Positions 1 through 8,193 are shown, counted from the first letter of the stretch. The stretch: 64,000 nucleotides of DNA from DAOPJM01 sp035399665 (GCA_035399665.1 DAOPJM010000005.1:8191-72190), one strand, 5' to 3'. Program-made: numbers and translations. Notes: generated by a model not told the origin, from the letters alone.

Positions 1-1
1 C

Positions 2-136
2 ATAAGGGATGATTCAAGGTATAGATTGGAGAGCTTAGAGGGCGAGATACCCTTTGAGAATTATGTTAAGATAGATAACTCACAGCTTACGCCCGTTGAG
101 ACGGCGGAGCTTATAAAGGAGCACTTTGGTTTTTAG
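2..136 (+). CDS. C-terminal fragment of an unidentified protein, possibly a P-loop kinase-like ATPase
   Basis: Reading from base 2 gives 44 codons ending in TAG at 134-136; the start lies left of the window. The tail contains ENYVKIDNSQLTPVETAELI, a pattern reminiscent of the end of small P-loop nucleotide kinase or AAA-type proteins, where a residue rule of the form D-N-S-x-L-T-P-x-E-x-A precedes the last helix. No Walker motif is visible because that part is missing, so the family is only a guess. It converges on the cobalamin ATPase gene, with about 60 bases between them and no clear terminator. Confidence 0.5.
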   Translation: MRDDSRYRLESLEGEIPFENYVKIDNSQLTPVETAELIKEHFGF

Positions 137-199
137 CAAAGAAGCGGCGACGGCAGATCCAAAGGGGATGTCAAAAGGTTAAGCTCATGCAAGACCGTT

Positions 200-964
200 T
201 CAATTCTCCCATTGTCCAAGCTTTGAGCGCATCCAGGCGTATACGTCCATGGAGTACGCCCGATCGAGGTGTTCGGGGCTGAAAACCTCGGCGATTGTGC
301 CGCTTGCCACGGTTTTGCCGCGGTCGAGCAGCAGCGCGTGAGTGCCGTAGGCTTTCGCAAGCGACAGGTCGTGAACCACGCTTATGGCGGCGCGTCCCTC
401 GCCCTTGAGCCATTCGGCGATTAGGTCAAATATCTGCTTTTGATACACCAAATCAAGGTGATTGGTGGGTTCGTCCAATATTAGTATCTTGGGGTCCTGC
501 GCCAAGACCTGCGCCAAGAAGGTTCGTTGAAGCTCGCCGCCTGAGAGCGTCATGACGGACTGATGCTCAAGCGCCGTAAGTCCCGTCAAGGTCAAGGCCT
601 TTTGTACGCGCTCCTCATCGTCGCCCTGCTTTTTTGAGAAGATACCCGGTGAATACGCGTAGCGCCCAAGCCTTACTACCTCGCCAACGGTGAAGGAGTA
701 GCCCACAAAATGCGACTGCGACAGTACGCCTATGCGCCGCGCAAGCTCATAGGGCTTGCATTGGTTGACGTCGCGCCCAAGATAGCTTATGGCGCCCGTA
801 TAGGGAACGCCCTTTGAGATGGCGTTAACGAGCGTTGACTTGCCCGCACCGTTTGGGCCTATCACCATCAGCCATTGATTTTCGTCAAGGCTGAAGCTCA
901 CCCTGTCCAATATGGTAAGCTCACCGAAGCTCACGGTGATTTCCCTGCCCTCCATAAGCCTCAT
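200..964 (-). CDS. Cobalamin-type ABC transporter ATP-binding protein
   Basis: Cytoplasmic ATPase of a FecCD/BtuCD-type importer, 254 aa, the usual length for BtuD/FhuC/FecE proteins. Visible motifs are Walker A GPNGAGKST at about 36-44, signature LSGGE at about 140-144, Walker B LILDEPT at about 161-167 followed by NHLD, and an H-loop SVVHDLS near 198. Its ATG overlaps the stop of the permease gene as ATGA (961-964), which fixes the start and implies translational coupling. The operon order on the minus strand is binding protein, permease, ATPase, and the B12 riboswitch at the head of the operon points to cobalamin or another corrinoid as substrate. Motifs alone cannot separate corrinoid from siderophore or haem ATPases. 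Confidence 0.9.
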   Translation of the reverse strand: MRLMEGREITVSFGELTILDRVSFSLDENQWLMVIGPNGAGKSTLVNAISKGVPYTGAISYLGRDVNQCKPYELARRIGVLSQSHFVGYSFTVGEVVRLGRYAYSPGIFSKKQGDDEERVQKALTLTGLTALEHQSVMTLSGGELQRTFLAQVLAQDPKILILDEPTNHLDLVYQKQIFDLIAEWLKGEGRAAISVVHDLSLAKAYGTHALLLDRGKTVASGTIAEVFSPEHLDRAYSMDVYAWMRSKLGQWEN

Positions 965-1998
965 CGTTTCGCGCTCCTTGTCTTGTAGAATATGTACACG
1001 AACAGCAGCGCGCCTATGAGCGAGGTCACAACGCCTATCGGCAGCTCCAAGGGGCTAAGCAGCATACGCGCCGCGAGGTCGCAGAGCATCAGAAAAATCG
1101 CCCCGCCAAAGAGACAGGCGGGAAGCAGACGCTTGTGGTTAGGGCCGGTTATCATGCGCACCATATGCGGGACGACAAGGCCGACAAAGCCTATCGTGCC
1201 GCCTATCGACACGCACACGCCTATGAGCGCCGACACCGTGATAAGCACGATGAGCTTGACCCTTTTGACGTTTACGCCTATGTGTCTCGCGTTCTCCTCG
1301 CCTATGGCAAAGGCGTTCAGCTCACGGGCGCTGCAGAATATCACAGATCCGCATACGACAAGGGCGGCAAGCAGCAGCAGAGCGTTTTTGTAGCTGCTTC
1401 CCGCAAGTGAACCCATGGTCCAAAAGGTGATATGTGCCACCTTGTCGGCGGAAAAGGTGATGATAAGCGACATTACGCTTGACACGAACATGGAGTAAAT
1501 CACACCGATAAGTATTATGGTGTTGGTGGACAGGGAGTAATCAAGCTTGTAGGCAAGCGACAGTATGATGACAAGCGACAAAAACGCAAAGAGCATGGCC
1601 ATAACTACTGTACCCGCGAAGGGGATACCGGGGATGGTTATGCCGAAGGCTATGGCTATGACCGCTCCAAGCGACGCGCCCGAGGACACGCCGAGCGTGG
1701 AGCCGTCCGCGAGCGGGTTTTTCAGCAAGCCCTGCATCGCCGCGCCGCAAAGCGACAGCGACGCGCCCACAAGCGCCACGCAGATGACACGCGGCAGACG
1801 CACTGAGGCGATAATCGACGGTGACGATATGTAGTCGGGAATGGGCAGCCCCAAAATGGTGTTCCAGATTATGACAACGGTTTCGGTGAACGGCTTGTTG
1901 ACGCTGCCCAAGCTCACGCACAGCACGAACGTCAAGAGCGTCGCCAAGGCGAAGATCAGGTATTCAAAGGCTCTGAAGTTTTCACGTCTCTGCTTCAA
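961..1998 (-). CDS. Cobalamin-type ABC transporter permease (FecCD family)
   Basis: Integral membrane permease of 345 aa, typical for the FecCD/BtuC family, with about ten hydrophobic segments starting near residue 11 (FEYLIFALATLLTFVLC). The conserved stretch after TM2, LPRVICVALVGASLSLCGAA followed by MQGLLKNPLADG, and the loop GLVVPHMVRMITGPNHK near 275-291 are hallmark sequences of this family. It should form a homodimer that carries the corrinoid through the membrane. It lies 138 bases downstream of the binding protein gene across a hairpin that may lower permease expression relative to the binding protein, and overlaps the ATPase gene by 4 bases. Confidence 0.92.
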   Translation of the reverse strand: MKQRRENFRAFEYLIFALATLLTFVLCVSLGSVNKPFTETVVIIWNTILGLPIPDYISSPSIIASVRLPRVICVALVGASLSLCGAAMQGLLKNPLADGSTLGVSSGASLGAVIAIAFGITIPGIPFAGTVVMAMLFAFLSLVIILSLAYKLDYSLSTNTIILIGVIYSMFVSSVMSLIITFSADKVAHITFWTMGSLAGSSYKNALLLLAALVVCGSVIFCSARELNAFAIGEENARHIGVNVKRVKLIVLITVSALIGVCVSIGGTIGFVGLVVPHMVRMITGPNHKRLLPACLFGGAIFLMLCDLAARMLLSPLELPIGVVTSLIGALLFVYIFYKTRSAKR

Positions 1999-2087
1999 AA
2001 CTGTCCTTTCAGAATAGATATACCGTAAGCTGTCGGTTCCCGCTCGAAGGCTTTATGGCCGACGGGCGGGGGAGGACAAAAACGAAA

Positions 2088-2130
2088 CGAGGGGCCGTAA
2101 GGTATGAGCAACGCTTGCGGCCCCTTTTAT
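2088..2130 (-). terminator. Intra-operon hairpin between binding protein and permease genes
   Basis: On the minus strand GGGGCCGCAAG pairs with CTTACGGCCCC (one G-T wobble) across a 12-base loop, followed by a T-rich run. It sits between the binding protein stop and the permease start. Read-through attenuation would give more binding protein than permease, a common arrangement in importers; a complete terminator would need a separate permease promoter, which I do not see. Confidence 0.6.
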
Positions 2131-2136
2131 CATGGG

Positions 2137-3177
2137 TTATGCTGCGGGGGTCTCCTTGTTGTACACGAAGTCAAAGAGAAGCTGCGCACCATCAGCCAAA
2201 CGCGGGCAGGGACGGGACAGCTCGTTGTTGACAAGGTTGAGGATTGCGCCGTTTTTGACCGCGGTAATGCCTTCCCAACCCGTGCGGGCGAGTATTTCCT
2301 CAACGGGAGTCGGACCTTCGCCATAGTACATGGAGATGGTCACGATGTAGTCGGGGTTGCGCTCAATGACCTGCTCCTCGGAGATGGCCGCCCAGCCTTC
2401 AACGTCAGCAAAGATGTTGGTAAGACCAAGCATCTTGGCAATCTCGTTCATGAAGGTGCCGCTGCCTGCCGTCCAAAGTCCCCACTCAAGCGGGGAGACC
2501 TCGAAGTATATGGTCTCGGTGCCGTCGCCCGTGGAGTTCGCTTCGACCTCTGAGAAGGTGGTCCTCATGCTCTCAACCACGACCGCGGCCTCGTCGTCCT
2601 TGCCCATGAGCGCACCTATCATGGTGACGGCGGTGTACACGCCCTCGATATCCTGAGCGTTGGAAACGACCACGGCAATGCCCGCGGCCTCAAACATGGC
2701 AACCTGTTCCTCGGCCTGTGACATGGTGCTCATCAAAAGCACCTGCGGTTCCAAGGCGATAATCTGTTCAACGTTGGTTTCATAGCCGGACTGCACGGAA
2801 GGGACTTCCAGCACCTCGGGCGGGTAATCGCAGTATTCGCCGCGCCCGACAAGCGTATCGCCCGCGCCTATGGCGTAGAGTATCTCGCAGTCGGCGGCCG
2901 TCAGAGCGACTATGCGGGTTGCAGGCTCGGTCAGGGTGATTTCGCGGCCCATCATATCGGTTACGGTGACGGAGTTGTCAACGGGCTCCGCCGTGGGCAC
3001 CTCGGATGGAGCTTCGACAGGCGCGTCTGTGACCTGCGAAACGGGTTCGTTGGTAAACGCGGCGACGGGTTCATCGGTCGCGGCGACATCCGCCTTGGGA
3101 TCTTGCGCACAGCCGAACAGAGCGGCGAACGCAAGCGCCAGGACAAGCGGGACAGCAAGGATTTTCAGGTGTTTCAT
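2137..3177 (-). CDS. Cobalamin-type ABC transporter substrate-binding lipoprotein
   Basis: Lipid-anchored binding protein of 346 aa. The N terminus MKHLKILAVPLVLALAFAAL leads to a lipobox LFGC with Cys at about 23. A Pro/Thr/Glu/Val-rich linker (to about 68) is followed by a helical-backbone metal-receptor domain of the BtuF/FhuD type: VTDMMGREITLTEPATRIVA near 70-90, the GYETNVEQIIALEPQVLL segment near 130-147, and a C-terminal SRPCPRLADGAQLL stretch. It is the first gene after the cobalamin riboswitch, so its ligand is most likely cobalamin or a precursor corrinoid. The downstream permease and ATPase genes complete the importer. Confidence 0.9.
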   Translation of the reverse strand: MKHLKILAVPLVLALAFAALFGCAQDPKADVAATDEPVAAFTNEPVSQVTDAPVEAPSEVPTAEPVDNSVTVTDMMGREITLTEPATRIVALTAADCEILYAIGAGDTLVGRGEYCDYPPEVLEVPSVQSGYETNVEQIIALEPQVLLMSTMSQAEEQVAMFEAAGIAVVVSNAQDIEGVYTAVTMIGALMGKDDEAAVVVESMRTTFSEVEANSTGDGTETIYFEVSPLEWGLWTAGSGTFMNEIAKMLGLTNIFADVEGWAAISEEQVIERNPDYIVTISMYYGEGPTPVEEILARTGWEGITAVKNGAILNLVNNELSRPCPRLADGAQLLFDFVYNKETPAA

Positions 3178-3274
3178 TTAGAGAAATACCCCTTTCAAGT
3201 ATTCAAATGAACAGATTGGAGGGGGTAGTAATACGCCGCCCACCCTATATAGCGAGGAGCGGCGCAGGTGCAAT

Positions 3275-3465
3275 AAAAAAAGCAGTGCGTTAGCTTGGCC
3301 CCACCCCGGGAGCATTTCATGTGTAAACAGGTCTCCCGACTTAGCTTCATCCTACTTTGGACGCCTTCCCGCCTTGGCAGTGGCATTATGTCCTTTCGTC
3401 AGCTTCACGGTTACCGGGATAGTTCGGAAATCTCATCCGTATTCCCATCACAGCCTGTGGCTGCG
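3275..3465 (-). promoter_or_regulatory. Cobalamin (AdoCbl-type) riboswitch
   Basis: The minus strand carries the diagnostic B12 box GCCACTGCC followed by AAGGCGGGAAGGC (3363-3384) and, about 30 bases further on, AAGTCGGGAGACCTG, the conserved 3-prime part of the aptamer. The 5-prime side contains GGGAATACGG and TCCCGGTAACCGTGAAG as expected for the core. A run of seven T at 3281-3275 after the aptamer is a candidate terminator or SD-sequestering region. The element lies directly upstream of the binding protein gene and should turn the operon off when cobalamin is plentiful. The outer boundaries are approximate. Confidence 0.93.
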
Positions 3466-3600
3466 GCGCGGTTCGAATCGCGCAGATACACACACTATTC
3501 ATTTGTAAGAACATTGTACATCCAACTCAAAGCCGCTGTCAATATGAGCGGACAGATAATTTGGCGGAGTACCACAAAATGCAATGCGGCAGACCGTCCG

Positions 3601-3705
3601 CTAATCGGAAGCGGTTGAACGCCCCGCCAAGCCCGCGTGTTTGCAAATGGCGTTAAAGGTCTGTTCGCTCATGTCATGCTCCATCTTGCAGGCGTCCTCA
3701 TGTCA
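3601..3705 (-). pseudogene. C-terminal remnant of a DtxR/MntR-family metal-dependent regulator
   Basis: Minus-strand translation gives EDACKMEHDMSEQTF and then NAICKHAG before a TAG stop at 3601-3603. The E-D-A-C-x-M-E-H core matches the metal-binding helix of DtxR/MntR/IdeR regulators, where Cys, Glu and His are ligands. An in-frame TGA lies immediately upstream, so only about 33 residues survive; the helix-turn-helix part is absent. It is probably a decayed gene that once stood next to the transporter operon. Recognition is by motif only. Confidence 0.45.
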
Positions 3706-3719
3706 CCTCAAGCTAGATT

Positions 3720-3980
3720 GCACATACGATTGACGGATTTGTCAAGCCCCGAGACTGGTTGATTCTTTTCCTACCCCCTTTCCGCAAGAGTTATCATGCA
3801 AACAACGGAATGGTATCGATTTTGAGCTTCCCACAGCCGCAAAAACCCATGAAACGTCTTGAAACCCCCGCCTGAATACGTCAACGATGTGCAGAACTTT
3901 AACCTCCCTGCGCATCGGCTCCTTCGCCTTCGTGCCGGATGAGCAGAGCCTAAACTTTAAGCTGACGGAGGAGTAAAACC
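3720..3980. other. Non-coding interval with short degenerate coding-like tails
   Basis: No gene can be supported here. A plus-strand stretch near 3910-3976 translates to a 22-residue tail (ALRIGSFAFVPDEQSL near its start) ending in TAA, but it lacks a start and is out of frame with the protein-like stretch before it. Together with the DtxR remnant this suggests an eroded region next to the AT-rich islet. Confidence 0.4.
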
Positions 3981-3981
3981 A

Positions 3982-4010
3982 TTGTAGGACGGCATCGGGT
4001 GTGGTATAAT
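3982..4010 (+). promoter_or_regulatory. Promoter for the AT-rich three-gene islet
   Basis: TTGTAG (3982-3987), a 17-base spacer and TATAAT (4005-4010) form a good sigma-A promoter. It lies 36 bases before the start of the DNA alkylation repair gene, which has GGAGG upstream of its ATG. Confidence 0.75.
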
Positions 4011-4046
4011 CAGCCCAATAAATCGGGATTCATGGAGGCATAAGCT

Positions 4047-4751
4047 ATGGAATTGATAAAGGAGAAATGGAGCGAACAAGATATTCCGGAGTTTCAGCAA
4101 ACACTGACTGCTTATGAAAATCCTGCAAAAAGAGAATGGTCGAAAAGCCTTCTCAATACTGAGCTGCCGGTACTGTGCATCAAGACCGCCGATTTGAAGG
4201 ATATAGCAAATCAGATTTACAAGGGCAGCTATCTGTCATTTTTGGATTTGATGATATGGGAATATTATGAAAACACAGCCATAAACGGCATGTTGATTTC
4301 GAAAATCAAGGACTTTGATACCTTCAGAAAATACTTGGATATATACAGTCAGAGAGCCGATAACTGGGCCACCTGCGATTTATTGACCTTCCATATAAAA
4401 GGAAACGAACAAAACTATTATGATTTGACATTGGAATATATGAAAAGCGAGCTGCCTTTCCGAAGAAGAATAGGAATGTATATTCTGTTCTATTTCATCA
4501 ATGATGACGATTATATTTACAGAATATTTGATTTGCTCAACCGCTTTGAAAACGAAGAACACTATTATGTCAATATGATGAACAGCTGGCTGCTTTGCGA
4601 ATGTTTTTTGAAGCAACGGGAAAAGACCTTGGCGTATTTGGATAACAACAAACTAAATCGGTTCACACTTAATAAGTGTGTTCAAAAATGCAGAGAAAGC
4701 AGAAGAGTAAGCCTTGAGGACAAGGATATGCTCTTAAGGTACAAAAGATAA
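4047..4751 (+). CDS. DNA alkylation repair protein (AlkD-like, HEAT-repeat)
   Basis: A 234-aa all-helical protein of the DNA alkylation repair family (AlkD/AlkC-like DNA glycosylases that excise positively charged alkylated bases). The N-terminal ENPAKREWSKSLLNTELPV segment, the helical repeats, and the conserved motif RADNWATCDLL near 112-122 (Asp in W-x-x-x-D as the expected catalytic residue) fit the family, and the length is normal. ATG follows GGAGG at good spacing. It leads three closely spaced plus-strand genes (OsmC, unknown) that are distinctly richer in A/T than everything around them, which suggests horizontal acquisition. Confidence 0.82.
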   Translation: MELIKEKWSEQDIPEFQQTLTAYENPAKREWSKSLLNTELPVLCIKTADLKDIANQIYKGSYLSFLDLMIWEYYENTAINGMLISKIKDFDTFRKYLDIYSQRADNWATCDLLTFHIKGNEQNYYDLTLEYMKSELPFRRRIGMYILFYFINDDDYIYRIFDLLNRFENEEHYYVNMMNSWLLCECFLKQREKTLAYLDNNKLNRFTLNKCVQKCRESRRVSLEDKDMLLRYKR

Positions 4752-4775
4752 TTATTTTTGGGAGGAGAAATCGTC

Positions 4776-5213
4776 ATGGAGAATTTAATTGTTAAAGTCA
4801 AAAGAACAGACAACAAGGTGCATTTCGAAGGGGTTTCCGATTCAAACCCAAGTTTGGTAATTCCATTCGATTACACCCCTCCGCTTGGAAGCGGTGACGG
4901 TTTTGCCGGCTTGGAAGTCCTGCTTATGAGCTTCGCCGGCTGCGTCAGCACGACAATCGTCTTTCTGCTTGGCAGATTGGGAAAGCACATTTCAGCTTTT
5001 ACAGCCACGGCAGAGGGAATTCGCAATGAACACCCGCTGTCGCTGAAAGCAATCTGTTTCCATATTTGCATTGGGTCTGACGATGTTACCGGCACGGATA
5101 TGGATGCTGTCATGAAACAGGCAGAAGCTGTTTCTCCGGTGTGGCAGGCGGTAAAGAACAACATAGCCGTAAAAACAACCTTTGAGTTAGCAAAACAATC
5201 GGACAAAGTGTAG
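4776..5213 (+). CDS. OsmC family peroxiredoxin-like protein
   Basis: A 145-aa OsmC/Ohr-type protein, cytoplasmic, expected to reduce organic hydroperoxides through a Cys pair. The first conserved Cys is in LMSFAGCVSTT near residue 54; a second Cys-containing strand, ICFHICIGSDD, follows near 92-102. An in-frame TTG at 4758 exists, but ATG at 4776 is preceded by GGGAGGAG and is the better start. It is 24 bases after the AlkD-like gene and 15 before the next, so all three are probably one transcript. The base composition is AT-rich like its neighbours. Confidence 0.85.
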   Translation: MENLIVKVKRTDNKVHFEGVSDSNPSLVIPFDYTPPLGSGDGFAGLEVLLMSFAGCVSTTIVFLLGRLGKHISAFTATAEGIRNEHPLSLKAICFHICIGSDDVTGTDMDAVMKQAEAVSPVWQAVKNNIAVKTTFELAKQSDKV

Positions 5214-5228
5214 TTTAAGGAGGTACTT

Positions 5229-5738
5229 ATGGAGCAGCTATATATTGATTTTTTGAGTTTAATTTCTGATGAGTCAAAAACATTTGTTGACGAATTGGAT
5301 ACTTTCTTAATTGACAACAAGTGTAGAAGATCCATAAAGCCCGCTGCAAAAGGTTATCTCGTCACATACGTATTGCCGGAAAGCGGAAGGTCGCTCCTTA
5401 ACTTTGTCTTCAGAAAAGGCTGCGTTAAGGCAAGAATCTATGCTGCACACGTTGCGGAATATGAAGAACTGATTGAGAAATTCCCTGAAAGCACGAAAAA
5501 GGAAATCTCGGGATCGCTTGATTGCAAGAAGTTAACCGGAAAGACCTGCAGCCCAAGTTGTCCTGCCGGATATGCCTTTGTAATGGATGGTAAAGAGTAC
5601 AAAAAATGCAGGAGCATGGCATTTCTGCCGGTATTGAATAATTCAAACAATTCGATTATTCGGGAAATGATTGAAAAAGAAATTTCGTTCAATGCCATGA
5701 ATATGGAATTGCCGGAGCCTGACGTCATGGAGAAGTAG
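5229..5738 (+). CDS. Conserved hypothetical protein with a Cys-rich centre
   Basis: A 169-aa soluble protein with a strong SD (AAGGAGG) before ATG. I do not recognise the family. Visible features are a Cys at about 33 (NKCRRSIKP), a Cys cluster near 97-110 (CKKLTGKTCSPSCPAGYAF) and another Cys in KKCRSMAFLP, spacing that could bind metal or form disulfides. No membrane segment or signal peptide. It ends the AT-rich AlkD/OsmC islet and is co-directional and closely spaced, so a role in stress or damage response is possible by context only. Confidence 0.7.
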   Translation: MEQLYIDFLSLISDESKTFVDELDTFLIDNKCRRSIKPAAKGYLVTYVLPESGRSLLNFVFRKGCVKARIYAAHVAEYEELIEKFPESTKKEISGSLDCKKLTGKTCSPSCPAGYAFVMDGKEYKKCRSMAFLPVLNNSNNSIIREMIEKEISFNAMNMELPEPDVMEK

Positions 5739-5831
5739 AAAAACATATTTGTCGGGCAGATTATGAGCATACAACGTTGTTTGGCGTATTGAGCGTATTT
5801 CAAAGAGTACATGTTATTAGACCACCACCAA

Positions 5832-5868
5832 AGCAAAAAGAGCCTCCCTGCCATATCGGAAGGGAGGC
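5832..5868 (-). terminator. Terminator of the hcp operon
   Basis: On the minus strand GCCTCCCT and AGGGAGGC form a perfect 8-bp stem around an 11-base loop, followed by TCTTTTTGC. It lies just after the hcp stop and may also stop transcripts from the convergent islet. Confidence 0.85.
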
Positions 5869-5876
5869 GCTGCTAT

Positions 5877-7445
5877 TTATCCGAGCATTTTCTTCATATC
5901 TGCTTCAGGCGTGGTGATGGGTGCGATGCCAAAGCTCTCCACAAGGATGTTCAGCACATTGGGACTGATAAAAGCGGGAAGCGTAGGCCCCAGATAGATA
6001 TTCTTGATACCAAGATGCAGCAGCGTCAGCAGGATGCAGACCGCCTTTTGCTCGTACCACGAAAGCACATAGGAGAGCGGCAGATCATTCACGCCGCAGC
6101 CGAACGCGTCCGCAAGCGCCACCGCTACCCGAATCGCGCCGTAAGCGTCGTTGCACTGTCCCATATCCATCAGGCGCGGCAGTCCGCCGATGGTTCCAAG
6201 GTCAAGGTCGTTGAAGCGATATTTTCCGCAGGCAAGCGTCAGCACAACCGTATCCTTCGGCGTCTGCTTGACAAATTCGGTGTAGTAATTGCGCCCCGGC
6301 TTCGCGCCGTCACAACCTGCGACAAGGAAGAAATGCTTGATTGCTCCTGCCTTGACAGCGTCTATTACCTTGTCGGCAACGGACAGTATCGTACCATGAC
6401 CGAAGCCCGTGGTCACCTGCGTGCCGCCGTTGACGCCCGTGAAGGTCTTGTTCTCCGAATAGCCGCCAAGCGCCAATGCCTTTTCAATGACAGGAGTGAA
6501 GTCCTTGTCCTCACCGATATGCACCGCGCCGGGGAACGCCACAACCTCCGTGGTGAACACCCTGTCGGCATAGCTTGCCTTGGGCGGCATCAGGCAGTTT
6601 GTGGTGTACAGCAGCGCGCCGGGAATTCCGTCAAACTCTTTCTGCTGATTCTGCCACGCGGTACCGAAGTTGCCCTTGAGCTGCGGGTACTTCTTAAGCT
6701 CGGGGTAAGCGTGAGCCGGAAGCATCTCCCCATGAGTATAGACATTGACTCCCTTGCCCGTTGTCTGCTCTAAAAGAAGCTGAAGGTCCTTTAGGTCATG
6801 GCCTGTCACGACTATGAACGGACCCTTAGTGACGGTCATGGTCACGGTGGTGGGCGCGGGCGTGCCGTAGGTCTGTGTGTTCGCCTTGTCAAGCAGAGCC
6901 ATATATCTGAGGTTAACCTCCCCCACCTTCAAAACCACGGGAAGCAGACCGCTTGCGTCGGCCGACAGATTGCCCACAGCCCTAAGACCCTCAAAGAAGA
7001 AGTCGTTCGCCTCGTTATCCGTATAGCCCAGCATCATGGCATGATAGGCGTAGGCCGCCATGCCGCGAAGACCGAAAAGGATTAGGGATTTCAAGCTTCG
7101 AATATCCTCATCGGCTGACCAAAGGCGAAGGGGTTCTCCGCTTGCCGCGCAGGAGACATTGTCGCCCTGATAAAGCGCGTTTACGGTTTGTGTCAGAGCG
7201 GTAATGCTCTTAGCGTCAAAGGATACGTTGGTAATAGTGGTGAACAGCCCTTCAAGCATGACCTTGCGCTGCGTTAAATTCGGCTCCTTGCCGTCGAGCG
7301 CCAATGAGAGCCCTATCAATGAGCGCGTCAGGTCGTCCTGCAAATTGGCAACGTCGGCCGTCTTCCCGCAGACGCCCGCCTTACCGGTGCAGCCGGTGCA
7401 TCCTACGGTCTGCTCACACTGATAACAAAACATTTTGTTTTCCAT
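5877..7445 (-). CDS. hcp: Hydroxylamine reductase / hybrid cluster protein
   Basis: Hcp carries a [4Fe-4S] cluster and a hybrid Fe-S-O cluster and reduces hydroxylamine or nitric oxide during nitrosative stress in anaerobes. The N terminus MENKMFCYQCEQTVGCTGC supplies the cluster Cys residues (7, 10, 16, 19, plus 26), and hybrid-cluster ligands appear as ALYTTNCLMPP, FLVAGCDGAKPGRNYY and VVLTLACGKYRFND, with a final GIKNIYLGPTLPAF segment. At 522 aa it is slightly shorter than many Hcp (about 540-550). GGAGGATAAGG precedes ATG. It follows a ferredoxin-like gene by about 20 bases in one operon, divergent from a Crp/Fnr regulator. Confidence 0.96.
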   Translation of the reverse strand: MENKMFCYQCEQTVGCTGCTGKAGVCGKTADVANLQDDLTRSLIGLSLALDGKEPNLTQRKVMLEGLFTTITNVSFDAKSITALTQTVNALYQGDNVSCAASGEPLRLWSADEDIRSLKSLILFGLRGMAAYAYHAMMLGYTDNEANDFFFEGLRAVGNLSADASGLLPVVLKVGEVNLRYMALLDKANTQTYGTPAPTTVTMTVTKGPFIVVTGHDLKDLQLLLEQTTGKGVNVYTHGEMLPAHAYPELKKYPQLKGNFGTAWQNQQKEFDGIPGALLYTTNCLMPPKASYADRVFTTEVVAFPGAVHIGEDKDFTPVIEKALALGGYSENKTFTGVNGGTQVTTGFGHGTILSVADKVIDAVKAGAIKHFFLVAGCDGAKPGRNYYTEFVKQTPKDTVVLTLACGKYRFNDLDLGTIGGLPRLMDMGQCNDAYGAIRVAVALADAFGCGVNDLPLSYVLSWYEQKAVCILLTLLHLGIKNIYLGPTLPAFISPNVLNILVESFGIAPITTPEADMKKMLG

Positions 7446-7467
7446 TTCCTTATCCTCCTAATGTAAA

Positions 7468-8193
7468 TTAGTCAAGTATTCTTCCGTCTGTGGAGATTGT
7501 AACGACCTGCCATGGAATGAACTTGCCGCTGCTTTGCAGAGCGGTCTTTGCCGCGTTCTCAAGGCCGCCGCAGCACGGAACCTCCATACGGACAACCGTA
7601 ACGCTCTTGACGTCGTTGTTCTTGATGATAGCCGTCAGCTTTTCCGAGTAATCCACACTGTCCAGCTTGGGGCAGCCGACCAGTGTAATACGCCCTTTTA
7701 TGAAGTCCTCATGGAAGCTCGCGTAGGCATAAGCGGTGCAGTCGGCGGCAATCAGCAGCTTCGCGCCATTGAAATAGGGCGCGTTCACAGGGACGAGCTT
7801 TATCTGTACCGGCCACTGCGACAGGCGGCTTTGCGGGGCGCGGGCGGTCTCGTGTCCGCCACAGTCACATTCCTCATGAGAGATGCTCTTTGACTGTGTT
7901 CCGGGGCAGCCGCAGGGAAGCGTTTCGCCCTGCGCGTTCAGCTTGCCGTGATGCGCGGAGCGTTTGCTTTGCTTAACCGCTTCTTCGTCATATGCCGCGG
8001 CTTCGCGCTCCACAAAATGAATGGCGTCTGTGGGACAGGCTGGCAAGCAATCGCCCAGACCGTCGCAGTAATCGTCGCGCATCAGCTTTGCCTTGCCGTT
8101 TACCATGCCGATGGCGCCCTCGTGACAGGCTTTCGCGCAGGCTCCGCAGCCGTTGCACCTGCTCTCATCAATTTCAATGATTTTGCGTTTCAT
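7468..8193 (-). CDS. 4Fe-4S ferredoxin-like protein linked to Hcp
   Basis: A 241-aa soluble iron-sulfur protein. Near residues 13-23 it has CNGCGACAKAC followed by HEG, and near 44-54 YCDGLGDCLPACPTDAI, a two-cluster ferredoxin fold. A further Cys-rich stretch (LPCGCPG, ECDCGG) and a C-terminal domain with VPCCGGLENA follow. This layout resembles the FrdX-type proteins known next to hcp in anaerobes, and a role as electron donor to Hcp is the likely inference. An upstream in-frame start at 8265 exists, but the ATG at 8193 has AGAGGA at workable distance and begins the ferredoxin domain, so I prefer it. Confidence 0.88.
   Translation of the reverse strand: MKRKIIEIDESRCNGCGACAKACHEGAIGMVNGKAKLMRDDYCDGLGDCLPACPTDAIHFVEREAAAYDEEAVKQSKRSAHHGKLNAQGETLPCGCPGTQSKSISHEECDCGGHETARAPQSRLSQWPVQIKLVPVNAPYFNGAKLLIAADCTAYAYASFHEDFIKGRITLVGCPKLDSVDYSEKLTAIIKNNDVKSVTVVRMEVPCCGGLENAAKTALQSSGKFIPWQVVTISTDGRILD

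Noticed and set aside
3455..3490. tRNA-like T-arm sequence GGTTCGAATC
   Set aside because: There is no acceptor stem, D-arm or anticodon arm around it on either strand; it lies at the edge of the cobalamin riboswitch region.
3840..3978. Possible short gene ending in LRIGSFAFVPDEQSL...TEE
   Set aside because: Two protein-like stretches lie in different frames with no start codon plus SD; at most a decayed gene.
5811..6773. 320-codon plus-strand frame opposite hcp
   Set aside because: It is antisense to a gene with all Hcp cluster motifs; the translated product has no recognisable domain.
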